Source of the DNA: Scilla litardierei
Lineage: Eukaryota > Streptophyta > Magnoliopsida > Asparagales > Asparagaceae
Length of the DNA stretch: 64,000 nt
Assembly: GCA_030789695.1 (NCBI GenBank)
Contig: CM061142.1
Span: forward strand, 284,458,165-284,522,164
Direction: 5' to 3'
Notes under the pieces: generated by a model
What the model saw: only the letters and a program-made list of their open reading frames with translations
Database searches by the model: none
What the model was told of the DNA's origin: nothing
Made by a program: the position numbers and the translations under genes
In this document: piece by piece, positions 43,175 through 54,448 of the stretch
Numbering within the stretch: the first letter of the stretch is position 1
Layout of the letters: every line of letters begins with the position of its first letter

Positions 43175-46100
43175 TCATCCAGGAACTAGTCCCCAATTTG
43201 CAAAAGGCGTGGTATCCAAAACTTCTTCAGTATCTAATCCACACAGTGCTAGCTTAACATCCGATGCGATTGACTCAAAAATAGACGTTTTAGTAGTAAA
43301 CTTTCCTTCAAAAATGCGTTTGTTGCGCTCTTTCCAAATGTGCCACACCATTGACGACACCATTATTTTGGCCAAAACACTTACCAGATTCTTTTTCTTG
43401 TAGCTAGAAAGAATCTGATCGCACACTGAAATATAGACTAGGACAGTGATTGAGCAACCAAGCTTGAGCAAGCTTCTTATCAAGATATATTTGGAGAAGT
43501 CACATTCAAAGAAGAGATGAGCAAGACTCTCCTCAATTTTTTGATCACACAGGACGCATGCCATATCATTTCCCATACCCAAATACTGTAGCCGGTCTTT
43601 AGTGGGCATCTTCCCTTGTAGGACCCTAAGCAAAGCCAAGGAGTGTTTTGGTACATGATGAGAGAACCATACCGCATCGAAGTAGGGGAAGGCCGGCCCT
43701 ACAACCCGAGACCCCTCCCATGCCTCATGCAAAGGTGAAATTTCACCCAGCAATCCAATTCCAGCCATCCTGTCCATCGCACAAGGTGATATTGTGAAAG
43801 GGGTCACCAATCCCGTGAATTGCTGAAGCATTTACCCAACATGCACTTGTCCAAACGTCCCCCACCATCTTCATTTCGGTTCCGGGCAATGGATCTTGAA
43901 TAAGATAGAGAGGTCCTCTTGGGTGCCAGTTATCGTACCAGAATGAAGTAGACTTACCATTCTTAATAGACCGTTTAATAAGGTGTTGCGATATATGACG
44001 GCATTTAAGAATGACCTTCCAGGATCCAGAGTGTGTGGGGATTGGTCTGGCTGAAAAAACCCATTATCCACTGCTTTATAATGCTTTCTCATAAATTGGG
44101 CCCATATACCCTTATTAGAGAGTACTCTCCAAGTGAGACGAACACCCGAGGCAACATTCAAATCCGAGAGTAACCTCAGACCCACTCCCCCCTCTTTCTT
44201 TTGGGTACACATGTCTTTCCAAGCCTAGGTAGTCATCTTCCCCCAAATGAATATCCGACAAGCAGAATTAATAGCTCTAATAACAGAAGGCGGTAAGCTG
44301 TAAGCCTGCATCCAGAAAGCAACCATTCCGAATATGACATAGCGAACCATCTCAATTTTCCCAGAGATAGAAAGAAGAGTGGAAGACCAACCAAGAAGCC
44401 TCTTCTTACATTTATCAACAAGCCGAAAAATAGGGAAGCTTTAGGATAGGTAGAAGATAGAGGGAGTCCCAGATATGTTGTAAAGGATGATACCATTCTG
44501 ATGTCAAGGATCTCAGCTAAGCTTTGCGCATTACGAACCCCCTTGCTGAAAATAGCAGAGCTCTTAGCCCAATTTATTTGTAGTCCAGAAAGGTGGAAGA
44601 AACTGTCTAGCAAATTCTTAAGTCAGTGTAATGAGTGGGAATTAGCACGACAGAAAACTAGAAGGTCATCGGCGAACAATAGATGAGAAATAGAACTTGA
44701 TCTCCGCATAGGATATATGGCACGAGTGGATTCTGAGATAGCCGTGAGGAGTGAGAAGGCTTCCATGACGAGCACAAACAAGTATGGTGAAAGCGGGTCT
44801 CCCTGGCGCAAACCCCTGTTAGACCCAAAATACCCTTCAGGCGAACCATCAACAAGGACAGAGAACACATGGGTAGAAATACATTGGAATATCCAATTAA
44901 TGAAAGTGTGCCTGAAGCCCATCTGATGAAGTAAGAAAATAATGAAAGCCATATTGACACTGTCAAATGCCTTGCGCAGATCAAGCTTTATACATGTTCT
45001 CGCTCCCATAGGGTTGCTGAAATCACGTATTTGTTCATGAGCAAGAAGGGTGCAATCTGCCAGCAACCTATCTTTCAAAAATGCAGCCTGATTTGGTGAG
45101 ATAAGTTCTGAGATAACATGTTTCAGTCTATTGCAAAGAACCTTACTGATAATTTTATAAAGAACATTGCAGCAAGCAATTGGTCTATAATCCACCAGGC
45201 CAGAAGCCCTAGCATTCTTGGGCACAAGTGTCAGAAAAGCATGATTAACAGAAGGTGGCATACTACCTGTTCTGAAAAAATTAGAGACACCAGATATAAC
45301 ATCATTCCCTATTATGTCCCAGTTGTGCTGAAAGAAATAGGAGTTAAAACCATCAGGGCATGGCGCTTTATCCTTATCAATCTGGAAGGTTGCACTTCTG
45401 ATTTCTACAGGAGAAACTGGCTGATCCATCCAGGCGGCCGCAGCATCCGTAAGTTTCCTCTTGGGGATGACATTAGGGAATACATCCCAGTAATCCATTT
45501 GATGGTATAAATTTTGATAGTAGAGCGGTGCTTCCTTACGAAGAGAGTCAATATTGGAATTTCTATTCCCATCAGATGCAATAAGATGATGTAAAGAATT
45601 GTAACAATGCCGAGCTTTCATGGTAGTATAAAAAAATTTGGAATTCTGATCCCCTAGAGTAAGCCAATTTTGTCTACTCTTTTGCCTCAGGTCATCTTCC
45701 TCAATTTTCAGAGCCTTTCCCAGAACTTGTGTAGCCAAAATTTCTTGCCGCTGTAGTTCTGAATCCCAATTCAGATTCAAATTAGATTGGATGTTGAGAA
45801 GTTTGGCACGACAAGTATTAACAGATAGGCCTTTCAGACTTGCAGCCGCCCATTGCTTTAAGTGGACTTTCAGAAATCGTATTTGATTATGAAGGCTTCT
45901 CAGGTCAAATATATGATGATTTCGGCTCCAGTTATTGCTAACAATTTCTTTATAACCTGGAAGAGAAGCCCATGAGTTATAAAATTTGAATGGTTTGGGT
46001 TTAATGATGACCTTTGGAACAAGGTAAACAAGCATTGATGCATGATCACTAGTAGCAGCCGGGAGATACTCATAGTAGGAGTGCGTCATTTGATTGAGCC

Positions 46101-46722
46101 AAATTGAGTTGCATAGGACACAGTCGAGCCGGGCTGAAATACGCAATCCACCTACTCGTTTGTTACTCCAACTTAAACTACAGCCCGTACTTTTTAGATC
46201 CATTAGTTGACAGGTTTCAATACAAGAATTAAAGTCATCCAATGCCGCAACATCAACTAACCGACCTCCCAATTTCTCATTAGCATACCTGACACAGTTG
46301 AAGTCCCCTCCAACTAACCAAGGCAAATTTTTGAGCAAATTGGAATCATCCAGCAGACTCTTCCAGAGACCATGCCTTATAGTAGCAAGATTGAAGCCAT
46401 AAATGGTAGTTAGGCTCATGAAAAAGCCATCTGAGTTCTTGAATATTGCCGATAAATGTTGGTCAGAAACATTAATATGTGTGATGCTCCAAATATCCGT
46501 GTTATAGTAAATAACAATACATCCTCCCTTGTGAAAGTTTCTATTATCAATACACTTCCAGTCTTTTCCGAAACACCTGTTTAATCGGCCGCCATTACTT
46601 GACTCCACCTTCGTTTCAAGCAAGCAGACAATAGTTGGACGTAGGTTACGGACAGTTCTCATCAGATCAGAATGTCTTACTGGATTATTCAGGCCTCTTG
46701 AATTCCAAAAGAAGACAGACAT
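43175..46722 (-). pseudogene. LINE-A ORF2: endonuclease, reverse transcriptase, zinc finger (broken)
   Basis: ATG at 46722, four bases after the ORF1 stop, as expected for coupled translation. One clean frame to 44623 gives the APE-type endonuclease (FFWNSRGLN, CLLETK, WLVGGDFN, ATSDHASM) and RT (PCPDGFNSYFFQ, LDLRKAFDSVN, GLRQGDPLSPYLF, catalytic LLFADDLLVF). Downstream parts are in other frames: SGLQINWAKSSA (44613-44233), KKEGGVGLRLLSDLNVASGV (44212-43871), and a C-terminal zf-RVT region with CVLCDQKIEESLAHLFFECD (43831-43175). At least three breaks lie near 44620, 44220 and 43850. The protein would nick target DNA and copy its RNA there. Confidence 0.92.
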
Positions 46723-46726
46723 TAAA

Positions 46727-48420
46727 TTACTGTGGGTGGGGAATGGTACCTGAGGCCTGCGCAACTCTAGTGCTTCGACGCACTGAGGTGGGTGCCTGGC
46801 TCCATGATTTGCTCAACTCTAGGTGTAGTTTTTCCCATTCAGGATTTGCCACTGTAGGGAATTCTGGACAATCAGCAATATTCTGAACTGGCAAACTTTG
46901 GCTTATTGAGGCAACATCAGGGATGGCTGGAGGACCAACAGGGGTGTCACAAATGTGTGTAAGCTCTGAAGGCTTATCTAGCTTTCTTTTCTTGTTGCAT
47001 TGAAGAAAATTAATAGTTTGAGCTAGGCGAGCAACTCGCACCCATAAGATTCTGGGTGATTTCTTATGTACAGAAGTCCCTCCTCCCTTGGTTTTAGAAG
47101 CAGGAGCCGTGCTGCATTCCCCCACTTCAAAGCACATGGTTTGGTTGTCAACCTGTTGGGTAACCGGGTTCTTATTCACATCGCAAGAGGTCCTAGCTAG
47201 TGGATTCTCTTGACCCCTCACCTCCACATCATTGAGCATAGGGGATTGGCAACCATCCTTCAGACTAGGTTCCTCAATATCCGAGGCTTTTGCAGGAATA
47301 GGAAGTACTTTCTCAGGTTGTTTATCCGTGTTCACAGATAATTTTCTAGAGTCAGTTATATTCTGATTTGTGTCTCCCAGCGGGCACTGCCTGTCCAAAT
47401 GACCAAAACATGCACAAGAGTCACACCTTGGAGCCCCCCTTCATATTTAACCTCAATAGAGATAGTAGATAGATCATCTAGCTCGATTGGAACGCTCCTC
47501 TTCAGTTTGCTCTTAGCATTAACTTCCACCAGGCATCTGGCATAGGAGATTCTATCCAGATTAGAAGTTGCTTTATCCAGACAAATAGGGGTGCCTATGA
47601 CACTCGCAATGCAATTTAGGATTCCAAGTGTCCACATTGGAAGGGGAAGATTGTGAAACTGTACCCAAACTGGCACCGCAGTTAGGATGTCTCTATTGTG
47701 CTGAGTAGTAAGGGACCAGTTCTGGAGAACGACAAGTCTCCCATCAAACAGCCAAGGTCCCTCGTGGAGTATAGAATCTCGATCAACAGAATTTTCAAAT
47801 TTGAAGTAGAAATAACCATTTTCCCTAGGAAAGATACCCATCCCACCCTTAAGATGCCATAGCCTCTCAGTCCAGGCCTTCATCTGCCCAAAATATGGAA
47901 CATCTCCGAGTACATACCCGACCAGGGTATTCTCCCATCTAGAAGCCCCTTCCATGATCATAGCTTTATATACTTTTGCTTTCTCAACCCCATCCACGGA
48001 GATTGGAGGGACAAAGCTCATCACCAAGGAATCATCATAAGTTCGTCTAGAAGCACAAATATCAGACCAAGATCGTTTACCTTCTGATGGGATCACGTGG
48101 TAAGGGATATTGGGTCGAACAGGTATTTTCACAGATCTTCTTGCCTCAAAGGAATGTTGCTTACGCACATGAGGCCTACCCCGATCTCGTTCTGAAGCTT
48201 CCTTTCCCCGCTCCGAGTCAGAAAGAGATCTAAATCCCGAGCGAGCTTGAATCTGAGGACCCCTACTCTTAGCCCGCCTGTAGGATACCTTCCGCCATCC
48301 ATAATCCTTGCCACCCTCAGCCGCCGGGGAAGTATCAGCCGCTTGATCCTTTCTGAAGCTGCCAGATCCGCCACCCGGAGGAGCCCTAGCTGCCCCTAAA
48401 TCGCTAGATCCGCCAATCAT
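46727..48420 (-). pseudogene. LINE-A ORF1: DUF4283-type RNA-binding protein (one frameshift)
   Basis: ATG at 48420. The first frame (to 47356) is basic and Ser-rich, then carries the plant L1 ORF1 domain (YFKFENSVDRDSILHEGPWL, PVWVQFHNLPLPMW, IASVIGTPICLDKAT), recognised as the DUF4283 group. Next comes a CCHC knuckle (CDSCACFGHLDRQC), but in a different frame: one G is missing from a run of six G near 47440, just before the knuckle. The second frame ends at 46727. ORF1 coats the LINE RNA. A single homopolymer change could also be an assembly error. Confidence 0.88.
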
Positions 48421-48428
48421 TTTTATAG

Positions 48429-48444
48429 AATATTATATATATAT

Positions 48445-48502
<58 letters not shown>
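48429..48502. repeat. AT dinucleotide microsatellite
   Basis: About 74 bp of almost pure (TA)n with one TCATAT interruption, directly at the 5' side of LINE-A. Confidence 0.9.
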
Positions 48503-48505
<3 letters not shown>

Positions 48506-49431
48506 GTGTGAATTTTAGTTAATGTATCAGTTTTTAGATCTTATATACTATTATGCTAGTGTCTTAAAGAGCAGTATCTATAAGTATTGTAACAGTAACT
48601 CTTTGTATGGAATGTTATATCTAATGTATATGCATGATATGTTGAACAGGTAGGTTAGTTTAATTATTAACTAGATGCGATGTTAGTAATTGGAGTTGGC
48701 AGTAGTTTACTTAATAACGTTTGTAAATCTGTAAGTTAGTAATGTTAGTTAAAATAGTAAATGCTTATAAATCAGTATTACTTATACACTGTATGTAATA
48801 CGTTAGAATTTACTTTTAAATTCTTTAAGCTTGACATCGCGTATCCATGACACAGATACTCACGCCCTTGCTACGTCACTCCGACACCCAAATCGTGATC
48901 ACTTCAGGCAAGTGTACTATTTCCTTGTTTTTAAAACATCGTTATAATGAATTGTTAAACCAAGAATTGTTTCATACCATATTGTCTACCATGCTGATAA
49001 TTAACCTGCTTGTATATATTTGAATGAATGGATAATGATGGAACGGAATGATGGAATATTTGAACTCGTGAACTTGTGAATTCGTGCGCCCAAGAGGCGA
49101 AATTGTGAAAACGTGATGTCATGTGAGTTGACAAGCTCGTGTTTGTAATATGAATTAGGTTGGCTCGTATTCCAGTAGAACACTTGGGTGGGGTAGTTCA
49201 ATGTAGTAAAGGCTGGAATGCTAGATTGCACTCTCGTGGTGAACTTGACCGACACCTGGCCGGGTCGGTGAGTATAGAGCCACGGGTAGCTCCCGTTGGC
49301 TTGGGTGTAATACTAGTCACTTTCCCCCTCAGACATTGGACTTTTCAATAGGCACACTTGATTGATTGTCACGTTGTTACTATTGAGGATTGCGTACTCT
49401 GCTAGTTACTCCTACTTTGTTCGTGTACTAA

Positions 49432-49815
49432 TACCATGTTTACTGTTGTACACACAAACTTGCCATGCTTATTGCTGTACACATTACACCTTACCATGTT
49501 CACTGCTGTACACACATACACACCTGCCATGCTTATTGATGTAAATATTACACCTTGCCATGTTTACTGCTGTACACACCACGCTTGCCATGTTTACTGC
49601 TGTACACACACACTTGCCATGCTTATTGCTGTACACATCACACTTGTCATGTTTATTGCTGAACACACTACACATACCATGTTTGTTGTTGTACACACTA
49701 CACTTGCCATGCCCCTGCTGTACGTATTATACTTGCCACGCTATTTACTTTGCACATCACGATTGCTATGCTTACTACTCTGTACACCACATCTGCCATG
49801 CCACACGTTTCTTAC
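49432..49815 (+). repeat. Minisatellite of about 32-36 bp units
   Basis: About eleven copies of a CTTGCCATGTTTACTGCTGT + ACACAC-type unit with drift toward the right end. It lies in the repeat zone of the LTR, where Tekay-N and BigLTR-2 have other tandem repeats. Confidence 0.85.
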
Positions 49816-49887
49816 GCTTGCTATTTTAATGATTTCGAAAAACCTTGTCGAGGGTCAAGTTCTTTTTTATCTTTTTAAATATTGCCG

Positions 49888-49936
49888 AGCGACCCTCGCT
49901 GACGTATATTTCCTTGTCTTGTGAAATATACGTCAG
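49888..49936 (+). promoter_or_regulatory. Tandem stem-loops A and B in BigLTR-1 LTR
   Basis: A: AGCGA (49888-49892) with TCGCT (49896-49900), loop CCC. B: CTGACGTATATTT (49899-49911) with AAATATACGTCAG (49924-49936), a perfect 13-bp stem. The pair is 384 bp before the LTR end. Confidence 0.7.
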
Positions 49937-50320
49937 GTATTAGAGAGGTTTACAGAGGAGTTTGCTTAGTGACTGAGCAGGTTGACCAGGAGTGCCTTGC
50001 CGCTGAGTTTTCCCACTGATGAGCAGTGTGTCTTCGCATCATCTTTGTATTTGTGGTCTCTTTCAATATTTGTATGGCTTATGACCCTCCTTCATTACAT
50101 TCAGTGTTGTAAACTATTTTTTGAGACTTGAGATTGTAATAAAATACTTATCTGTGTTGTTTGAGTTGCATGCAAGAATCTGCAAGGATGTTATCACACA
50201 GATGCGTAATGTGCTTAAACCAAGGAGGAAGTAAAGAAAAAGTACATCCTTCTTATTTTAAGCACATGCGGACCCGCTCGCATCCTCACTCTCAAGTATA
50301 TTGGGAAGCGGGGCGTGACA

Positions 50321-50713
50321 AGTTTTAGTGGTGGCCATACTTCAAACAACATAGGTAAGATTACAGTCTTGATTCTCAAGATCATCTTCCCGTGAACTCT
50401 CTCCTAGCCATGCTCCTTAGGATTCTTAAACATTAGTTGACTTATAGATGTCTTCGACATTATATTCGTATGTCGACGACCATAAGCCCAACATTTTGAT
50501 TCACTGACCCAATTTTCCCTCGTCATACTCACATTCTGACTTTCCTGGTTTTTGATTCGCGATACCTTCCACCAAAACGACCATGTCTCCACGTTTCATT
50601 TTCGGAACCCTCCCTGCCCACTGCTTCATTTTTTTCTTCCTTCTTGCGGTCATTACACCTTGCCAATAGCTTTACTGAATTTCGAGGACGGAATTCTAAT
50701 AAGGTGGGTAGGA
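50321..50713 (+). other. BigLTR-1 interior, 393 bp, non-coding
   Basis: Starts AGTTTTAGTGGTGGCC (the same post-LTR block as Tekay-N). It ends TTTCGAGGACGGAATTCTAA and a PPT (AAGGTGGGTAGGA, 50701-50713), which closely resembles the last bases of the Tekay-N interior. No gag or pol remains. Confidence 0.75.
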
Positions 50714-50765
50714 TGTAACGGCCTATTTTTTATATATACGTATATCGTACATATTTGATTAGTAT
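50714..50765 (+). repeat. BigLTR-1 3' LTR, first 52 bp
   Basis: TGTAACGGCCTATTTTTTAT and on, matching 40615-40666 with a few changes; interrupted by Tat-2 after AGTAT, the likely target duplication (50761-50765). Confidence 0.8.
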
Positions 50766-51956
50766 TGTTGCGGGGTAGAACTCGCCTACAATGAATTTGT
50801 ATTAAGGAGAACCAAGGGCACGATGGTTGTGTTAATGAGGGGATTAGGGCAGGCAATTTGACAAGTGATTAGTGGGGTGTTGAGGCTAACTTGTTGTTAG
50901 AGTTGACCATGGTGTTGGACCCGACAGGATACAGTTGAAGGGGCTGAATTGCTGAGGCTGAGGGCGAGTGCGACCAGTGGCGACGAGCTAACCTGCGCAG
51001 GGAGCAACTCTTCAGAAAGGCCGGGTTGGGGTCCAACCCTTAGCCTCTTCGATGCCTAAGTCAGTAATAGGACTTAAAGTGGGGGCTGGGCACGCAGGTC
51101 GGACTGGGGGTGAGTCCGCCGTACGTGACGAGCTATGAGTGGAAGAGCAAAGATATGGACGACCTTTGCCCTTATGTGTGAGTAATAAGACTAAGAGTAA
51201 ATTTGTCAACCCCCTCACCGTTGGAAGCGAAGGGGTATTTAAACCTGACGGGAGGCGGTTTGGTAGGGCTGACCTGGCCTGCTGACTCGACGTGCTGAGC
51301 TGGCCCTGCTGTCAGCGGAAGCTTCGGACGAGGATGTCAGGAACAGGAGTGTCAGCCATGCTTTTGTCAGACTATGCAACAGTCAGGGGCGCTTTTGTCA
51401 GAGTGTCAGGGCCGAAAGCATTAAGTGTCAAGGGGTACAGCGGCCAGGGGGGTGCTTTGTCAGATGGTCAGGCGGCGTTAGTGTCAGTTAGTGTCAGTTG
51501 CGTCCTTGTACTAGGTTGTTTGTCGTGTCTGATGAGCCAAGGATCGGGCGGAGCGCCTCCCTGGGGCAGGGCCCTAGACGAGCCACCGGGTCGCCATGAG
51601 CAGAGGATGAACGGCCCGGCCGTTCACTTTGGGGGGTGGATCCTGGATCACCGGGGGAGAATGGGTGCACCTCTATCAATGTCCGAGGCTGCGTTGTCTG
51701 GACGCGCCTTGTGCGAGCTGTTCCTGGCGGACCGAGGGAGAGCGGGTAAGCACCCCTGTCGGTGGTCGAGGTGGGGTGCGCCTATCTCCCTGTCATGTCG
51801 GACCCTTGGTTCTATTGGCACCCTGCGGGCTTCTGAAGTTCGGGCGAGGAGCGCCCCGTCGTTGGATTGGCCGCCCATTCAGGAGGGTCGAGCCAACGGG
51901 GTATTTCAATGGTTTGGGGAGGAAGGTCGGACTATCACGATCTTCTGGTCGTAACA
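50766..51956 (-). repeat. Tat-2 3' LTR
   Basis: 1,191 bp, TGTTGCGGGG...GTAACA on the plus strand. In element orientation it starts TGTTACGACC and has a TTTAAATA box near 51236. Many GTCAG-type short repeats lie around 51340-51500. Only one LTR copy is visible, so the edges rest on TG/CA ends and the adjacent PPT. Confidence 0.7.
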
Positions 51957-51968
51957 ATTGCCCCCGGT
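51957..51968 (-). other. Tat-2 polypurine tract
   Basis: On the minus strand ACCGGGGGCAAT, directly before TGTTACGACC; identical core to the Tat-1 PPT. Confidence 0.75.
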
Positions 51969-52257
51969 ATTCGAGTTCGAGGCGGGAGCCTGATTCGGCT
52001 CGGATGACGTAACGCTTCCCCGCCTTGAGATGGCGGTTCGGATTTCGGTCCCTGCTTAGGAGTGGCGGCACAGTTCTAGGGATTCCTGCCAAGTTGGCCA
52101 TTATTGAGATTTGAAAGTGGCTAGCGAAATCAAAGCGCTTCCGCTTGTGATCATGTGACACGTGGATGAAGGTGACTTTTGCGCCAATCGAGGCGTCAGG
52201 GATGCTCCGATGGGCGACTCGTGGTGGCGCATCGACGGTCGAGATGGCATGTTGTCT

Positions 52258-52264
52258 TATATAT
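52258..52264 (+). promoter_or_regulatory. TATA-like box of the Tat-2 antisense gene
   Basis: TATATAT about 180 bp upstream of the ATG at 52439, a similar place to the box in Tat-1. Confidence 0.45.
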
Positions 52265-53188
52265 GTATGGGGAGAAGGGGGTCGGCAGTTACTTTCTCCC
52301 AGCTTCAACTCTTCTCCCTGCCTTTCGGTTCTTGTTATCCATCCGTCGACGCTGTCATCGCTGCAGTCGCCGGTGGTCCCTTTCCATTCGTCTTCAGAGC
52401 TCAGCCTCTCTTTAGGTAATCCCCATATCCTTTAATCGATGGCTTCTCATTTTGACTTTGGGGTGGGTAGCAGCGCGACGACAGAAGAGTCCATGGCCGA
52501 GGAAAGGTGGTAGGGGCACCACGGCCTCAACGAAGGGGGACGTGGCGCACTGACGTACCGAGGCCGATTGCAGCCGTCAGGTGCATGACGGACATGATCA
52601 ACATTAGGGAGATTCGGGTGCGGTTTATGCGTCCGCCCTGCAAAGCACGTGTCCCGAGATTGGTAGAGAGGGTGTGTTCACCCGGGGATAATGAAGTTGG
52701 GGTCTACGCCAGATCCTTCGAGTTAGGGCTTCGCTTTCCGATCCACCCTTACCTCTTACACCTGATGAACTTCCTGGAGCTGCCGATTTTTGCCGTGGCG
52801 TCCTGCTCCTGGGGCTTATTGGTGGGGTTCGCCGTGCTATGCTTTGCCAGCTCCCTAAGTCCATCCATGGCGTTGTTCCAGTACTTCTTTGCAGTTCAAA
52901 AGAGGGGGATGTATTACTACGTCTGTGCGAGGAGGGAGATGGAGCTCATCGTCGGGGTGCCCGCTGATGTAGGAAGGTAGATGGAGGATTTTGTCTTTGT
53001 TGAGATGCCGGTCGACGCGGTGCTGATGTCGAACTGGGGGGTGTTGAACCCTCTGGTGAATGAGAAGGTGAAGCTAACCGGAGAGGATCTGGTGAAGGCG
53101 CAGATTTTGGAGGAGCTGCTCGAGGCGCACCGCCTGTTGGCGAACCTGACGCGGGACTGTTGGCTCGCCCATGATTTTTGGTTCCAAG

Positions 53189-53247
53189 GTAGTTTGAGTT
53201 TGGCAAGCCTTTAGGTAGGCTTACCCTAATCTATCTTTTCCTCGCAG
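53189..53247 (+). other. Intron 1 of the Tat-2 antisense gene
   Basis: 59 bp, phase 1. Donor CCAAG|GTAGTTT, acceptor CCTCGCAG|GAGG. Phase and place match intron 1 in Tat-1. Confidence 0.65.
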
Positions 53248-53848
53248 GAGGGGACGTGATGCTTTCGCTGGAGGAGGCATTGGGGGCCGCCGAGGTGCCT
53301 GTCGCGGAGAATGCCGACCCTCGGGATAAGGGTAAGAAAGTGATAGGCGAGGAGGGACCTGTGAAGGAGGTGTCCCGAAAGCAGGGAGCTGAGGTCTCAG
53401 AAGAAGAAGTGTTGGACCGGCAACGGAGGGTGTCCGTATCGGCTGCCTCTCCCGGTCAAACTGGCGAGGGTCTCTCAGAGGATTTGCCCATTCAGGGGGT
53501 GGCCCTTCCGGTCCCGGCACGGACGTCCTAGGCGGACAGGCCTCGCAAGGCACCCCCGGTCCCGAAGTGGCCTTATGGAATCCCACTGTGTGAGATGGAA
53601 GGTCGACGAACCCGAGTTGCGAGAGCGCTCTCATCCATTTCAAGAGGACAAGGGCTAAGGCCGAGGCACTTCCAGGCGACCGTATTCATAAGCCGTCCTT
53701 TCGGATAGGCCGTGACGAGTCGATATTCGAGAACACCGGGGTAGCGGTGTGTCTCGCGAAGTATTGCATGCTACCGCGGGATCGTGAGTCATTGATCTGC
53801 GTGGGGGCGGAGCGGCTGTGCGGCTCTGCTGTGTGGCATGTCGTGCAA

Positions 53849-53920
53849 GTAGGTCGACTTCCTCGTCTCGTCCCCAGGTTTTCTTCATTCGTGTCCGGCT
53901 GACCGGGGACTTTTTTGCAG
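53849..53920 (+). other. Intron 2 of the Tat-2 antisense gene
   Basis: 72 bp, phase 0. Donor GTGCAA|GTAGGT, acceptor TTTTTTGCAG|GCG. It precedes the coiled-coil exon, as in Tat-1. Confidence 0.7.
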
Positions 53921-54448
53921 GCGGTCATGGCTATGGCAGCACTACAGCTCTGTACTCCGATGGCCGCCATGAAGGCGGCTCTCGATAAGGCGAGGATCGA
54001 TCTGGCTGACGTCAGGAAGGCGCTGAAGGAAAAGGAAGTGGAGCTGGAGAGGGTTGTGATGGCCCGCGAGGTTGAGAAGGGGCGGGCCGCGTACTTTGAT
54101 TCGTCGAAGGCTACGATCGAGCGTGGACTCCTAGAGGTAAAGCGGAAGAGGGACGATATCCTGGCGAAGCATGCTGGGGAACTGGCTAGTAAGCATCGGG
54201 TAATCGAGCTGCTGGTGGGGCAGATATCCGACCTGAAGAAGACCGTCGAGGCAGAGAGGAGGGAGAAGGGAATCCTGAGGCAGCAGCTGGAGGAGAAGCG
54301 GGAGGTTGAGCACGACTTGATCAAGGCCGCCATTCACCGTTATCATGACGAACATGTCATTCGGCTGCTGCGGGAGGCTAGGGAGGCGGGAGCTCGCCAG
54401 GTAGCGAGGGAGATGGGGGCTCGGCCGTTGGAGAGGAGGCGGCGCTAG

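Larger units (their letters stand above)
42960..48425 (-). mobile_element. LINE-A: L1-type non-LTR retrotransposon
   Basis: About 5.5 kb on the minus strand with ORF1 then ORF2. ORF2 order is endonuclease, RT, zf-RVT-type zinc finger. The 3' end lies near 42960 with AATAAAG near 42985 but only a short A run. The 5' end lies just upstream of the ORF1 ATG, next to an AT microsatellite, so the 5' UTR is nearly absent or replaced. I could not identify convincing target duplications. It lies in the BigLTR-1 5' LTR. Several frame breaks make it inactive. Confidence 0.85.
48503..50320 (+). repeat. BigLTR-1 5' LTR, part 2
   Basis: Resumes after LINE-A and ends GGGAAGCGGGGCGTGACA. It includes a TGCCATGTTTACTGCTGTACAC minisatellite (49432-49815) and two hairpins (49888-49936). 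Confidence 0.75.
40615..50765 (+). mobile_element. BigLTR-1: Gypsy-like element with very long LTRs and a tiny interior
   Basis: The 5' LTR spans 40615-50320 (about 4.2 kb once LINE-A is removed), the interior is only 50321-50713, and the 3' LTR starts at 50714 with the same TGTAACGGCCT...TATATATACGTATATC start. LTR ends (GGGAAGCGGGGCGTGACA), the post-LTR block and the GAGGACGGAATTC...GGTGGGTAGGA PPT zone match Tekay-N. It is therefore a non-coding relative of Tekay/chromovirus elements, moved in trans. The 3' LTR is cut by Tat-2 after 52 bp, so the right end and duplication cannot be checked. Left duplication candidate TCACG (40610-40614). Confidence 0.75.
52439..54448 (+). pseudogene. Tat-2 copy of the three-exon antisense gene (broken)
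   Basis: Relative of the Tat-1 antisense gene. Exon 1 from ATG 52439 to 53188 carries GVYARSFELGLRFPIHPYL, the counterpart of the Tat-1 motif, then a similar hydrophobic block and EDFVFVEM. Intron 1 53189-53247 (59 bp, phase 1), exon 2 53248-53848, intron 2 53849-53920 (72 bp, phase 0). Exon 3 53921-54448 is a strong coiled coil (DLADVRKALKEKEVELERVV) ending in RRR. Breaks: a frame change between 52439 and 52513, TAG 52978-52980 where the Tat-1 copy has Trp, TAG 53529-53531 and a frame change before 53640. Same introns and phases as in Tat-1. Confidence 0.75.

Noticed and set aside
42940..48440. Target duplications for LINE-A
   Set aside because: Flanks are (CA)n/TATTTT on one side and TTTTTATAG/(TA)n on the other. 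Short AT matches exist but none is specific enough to claim.
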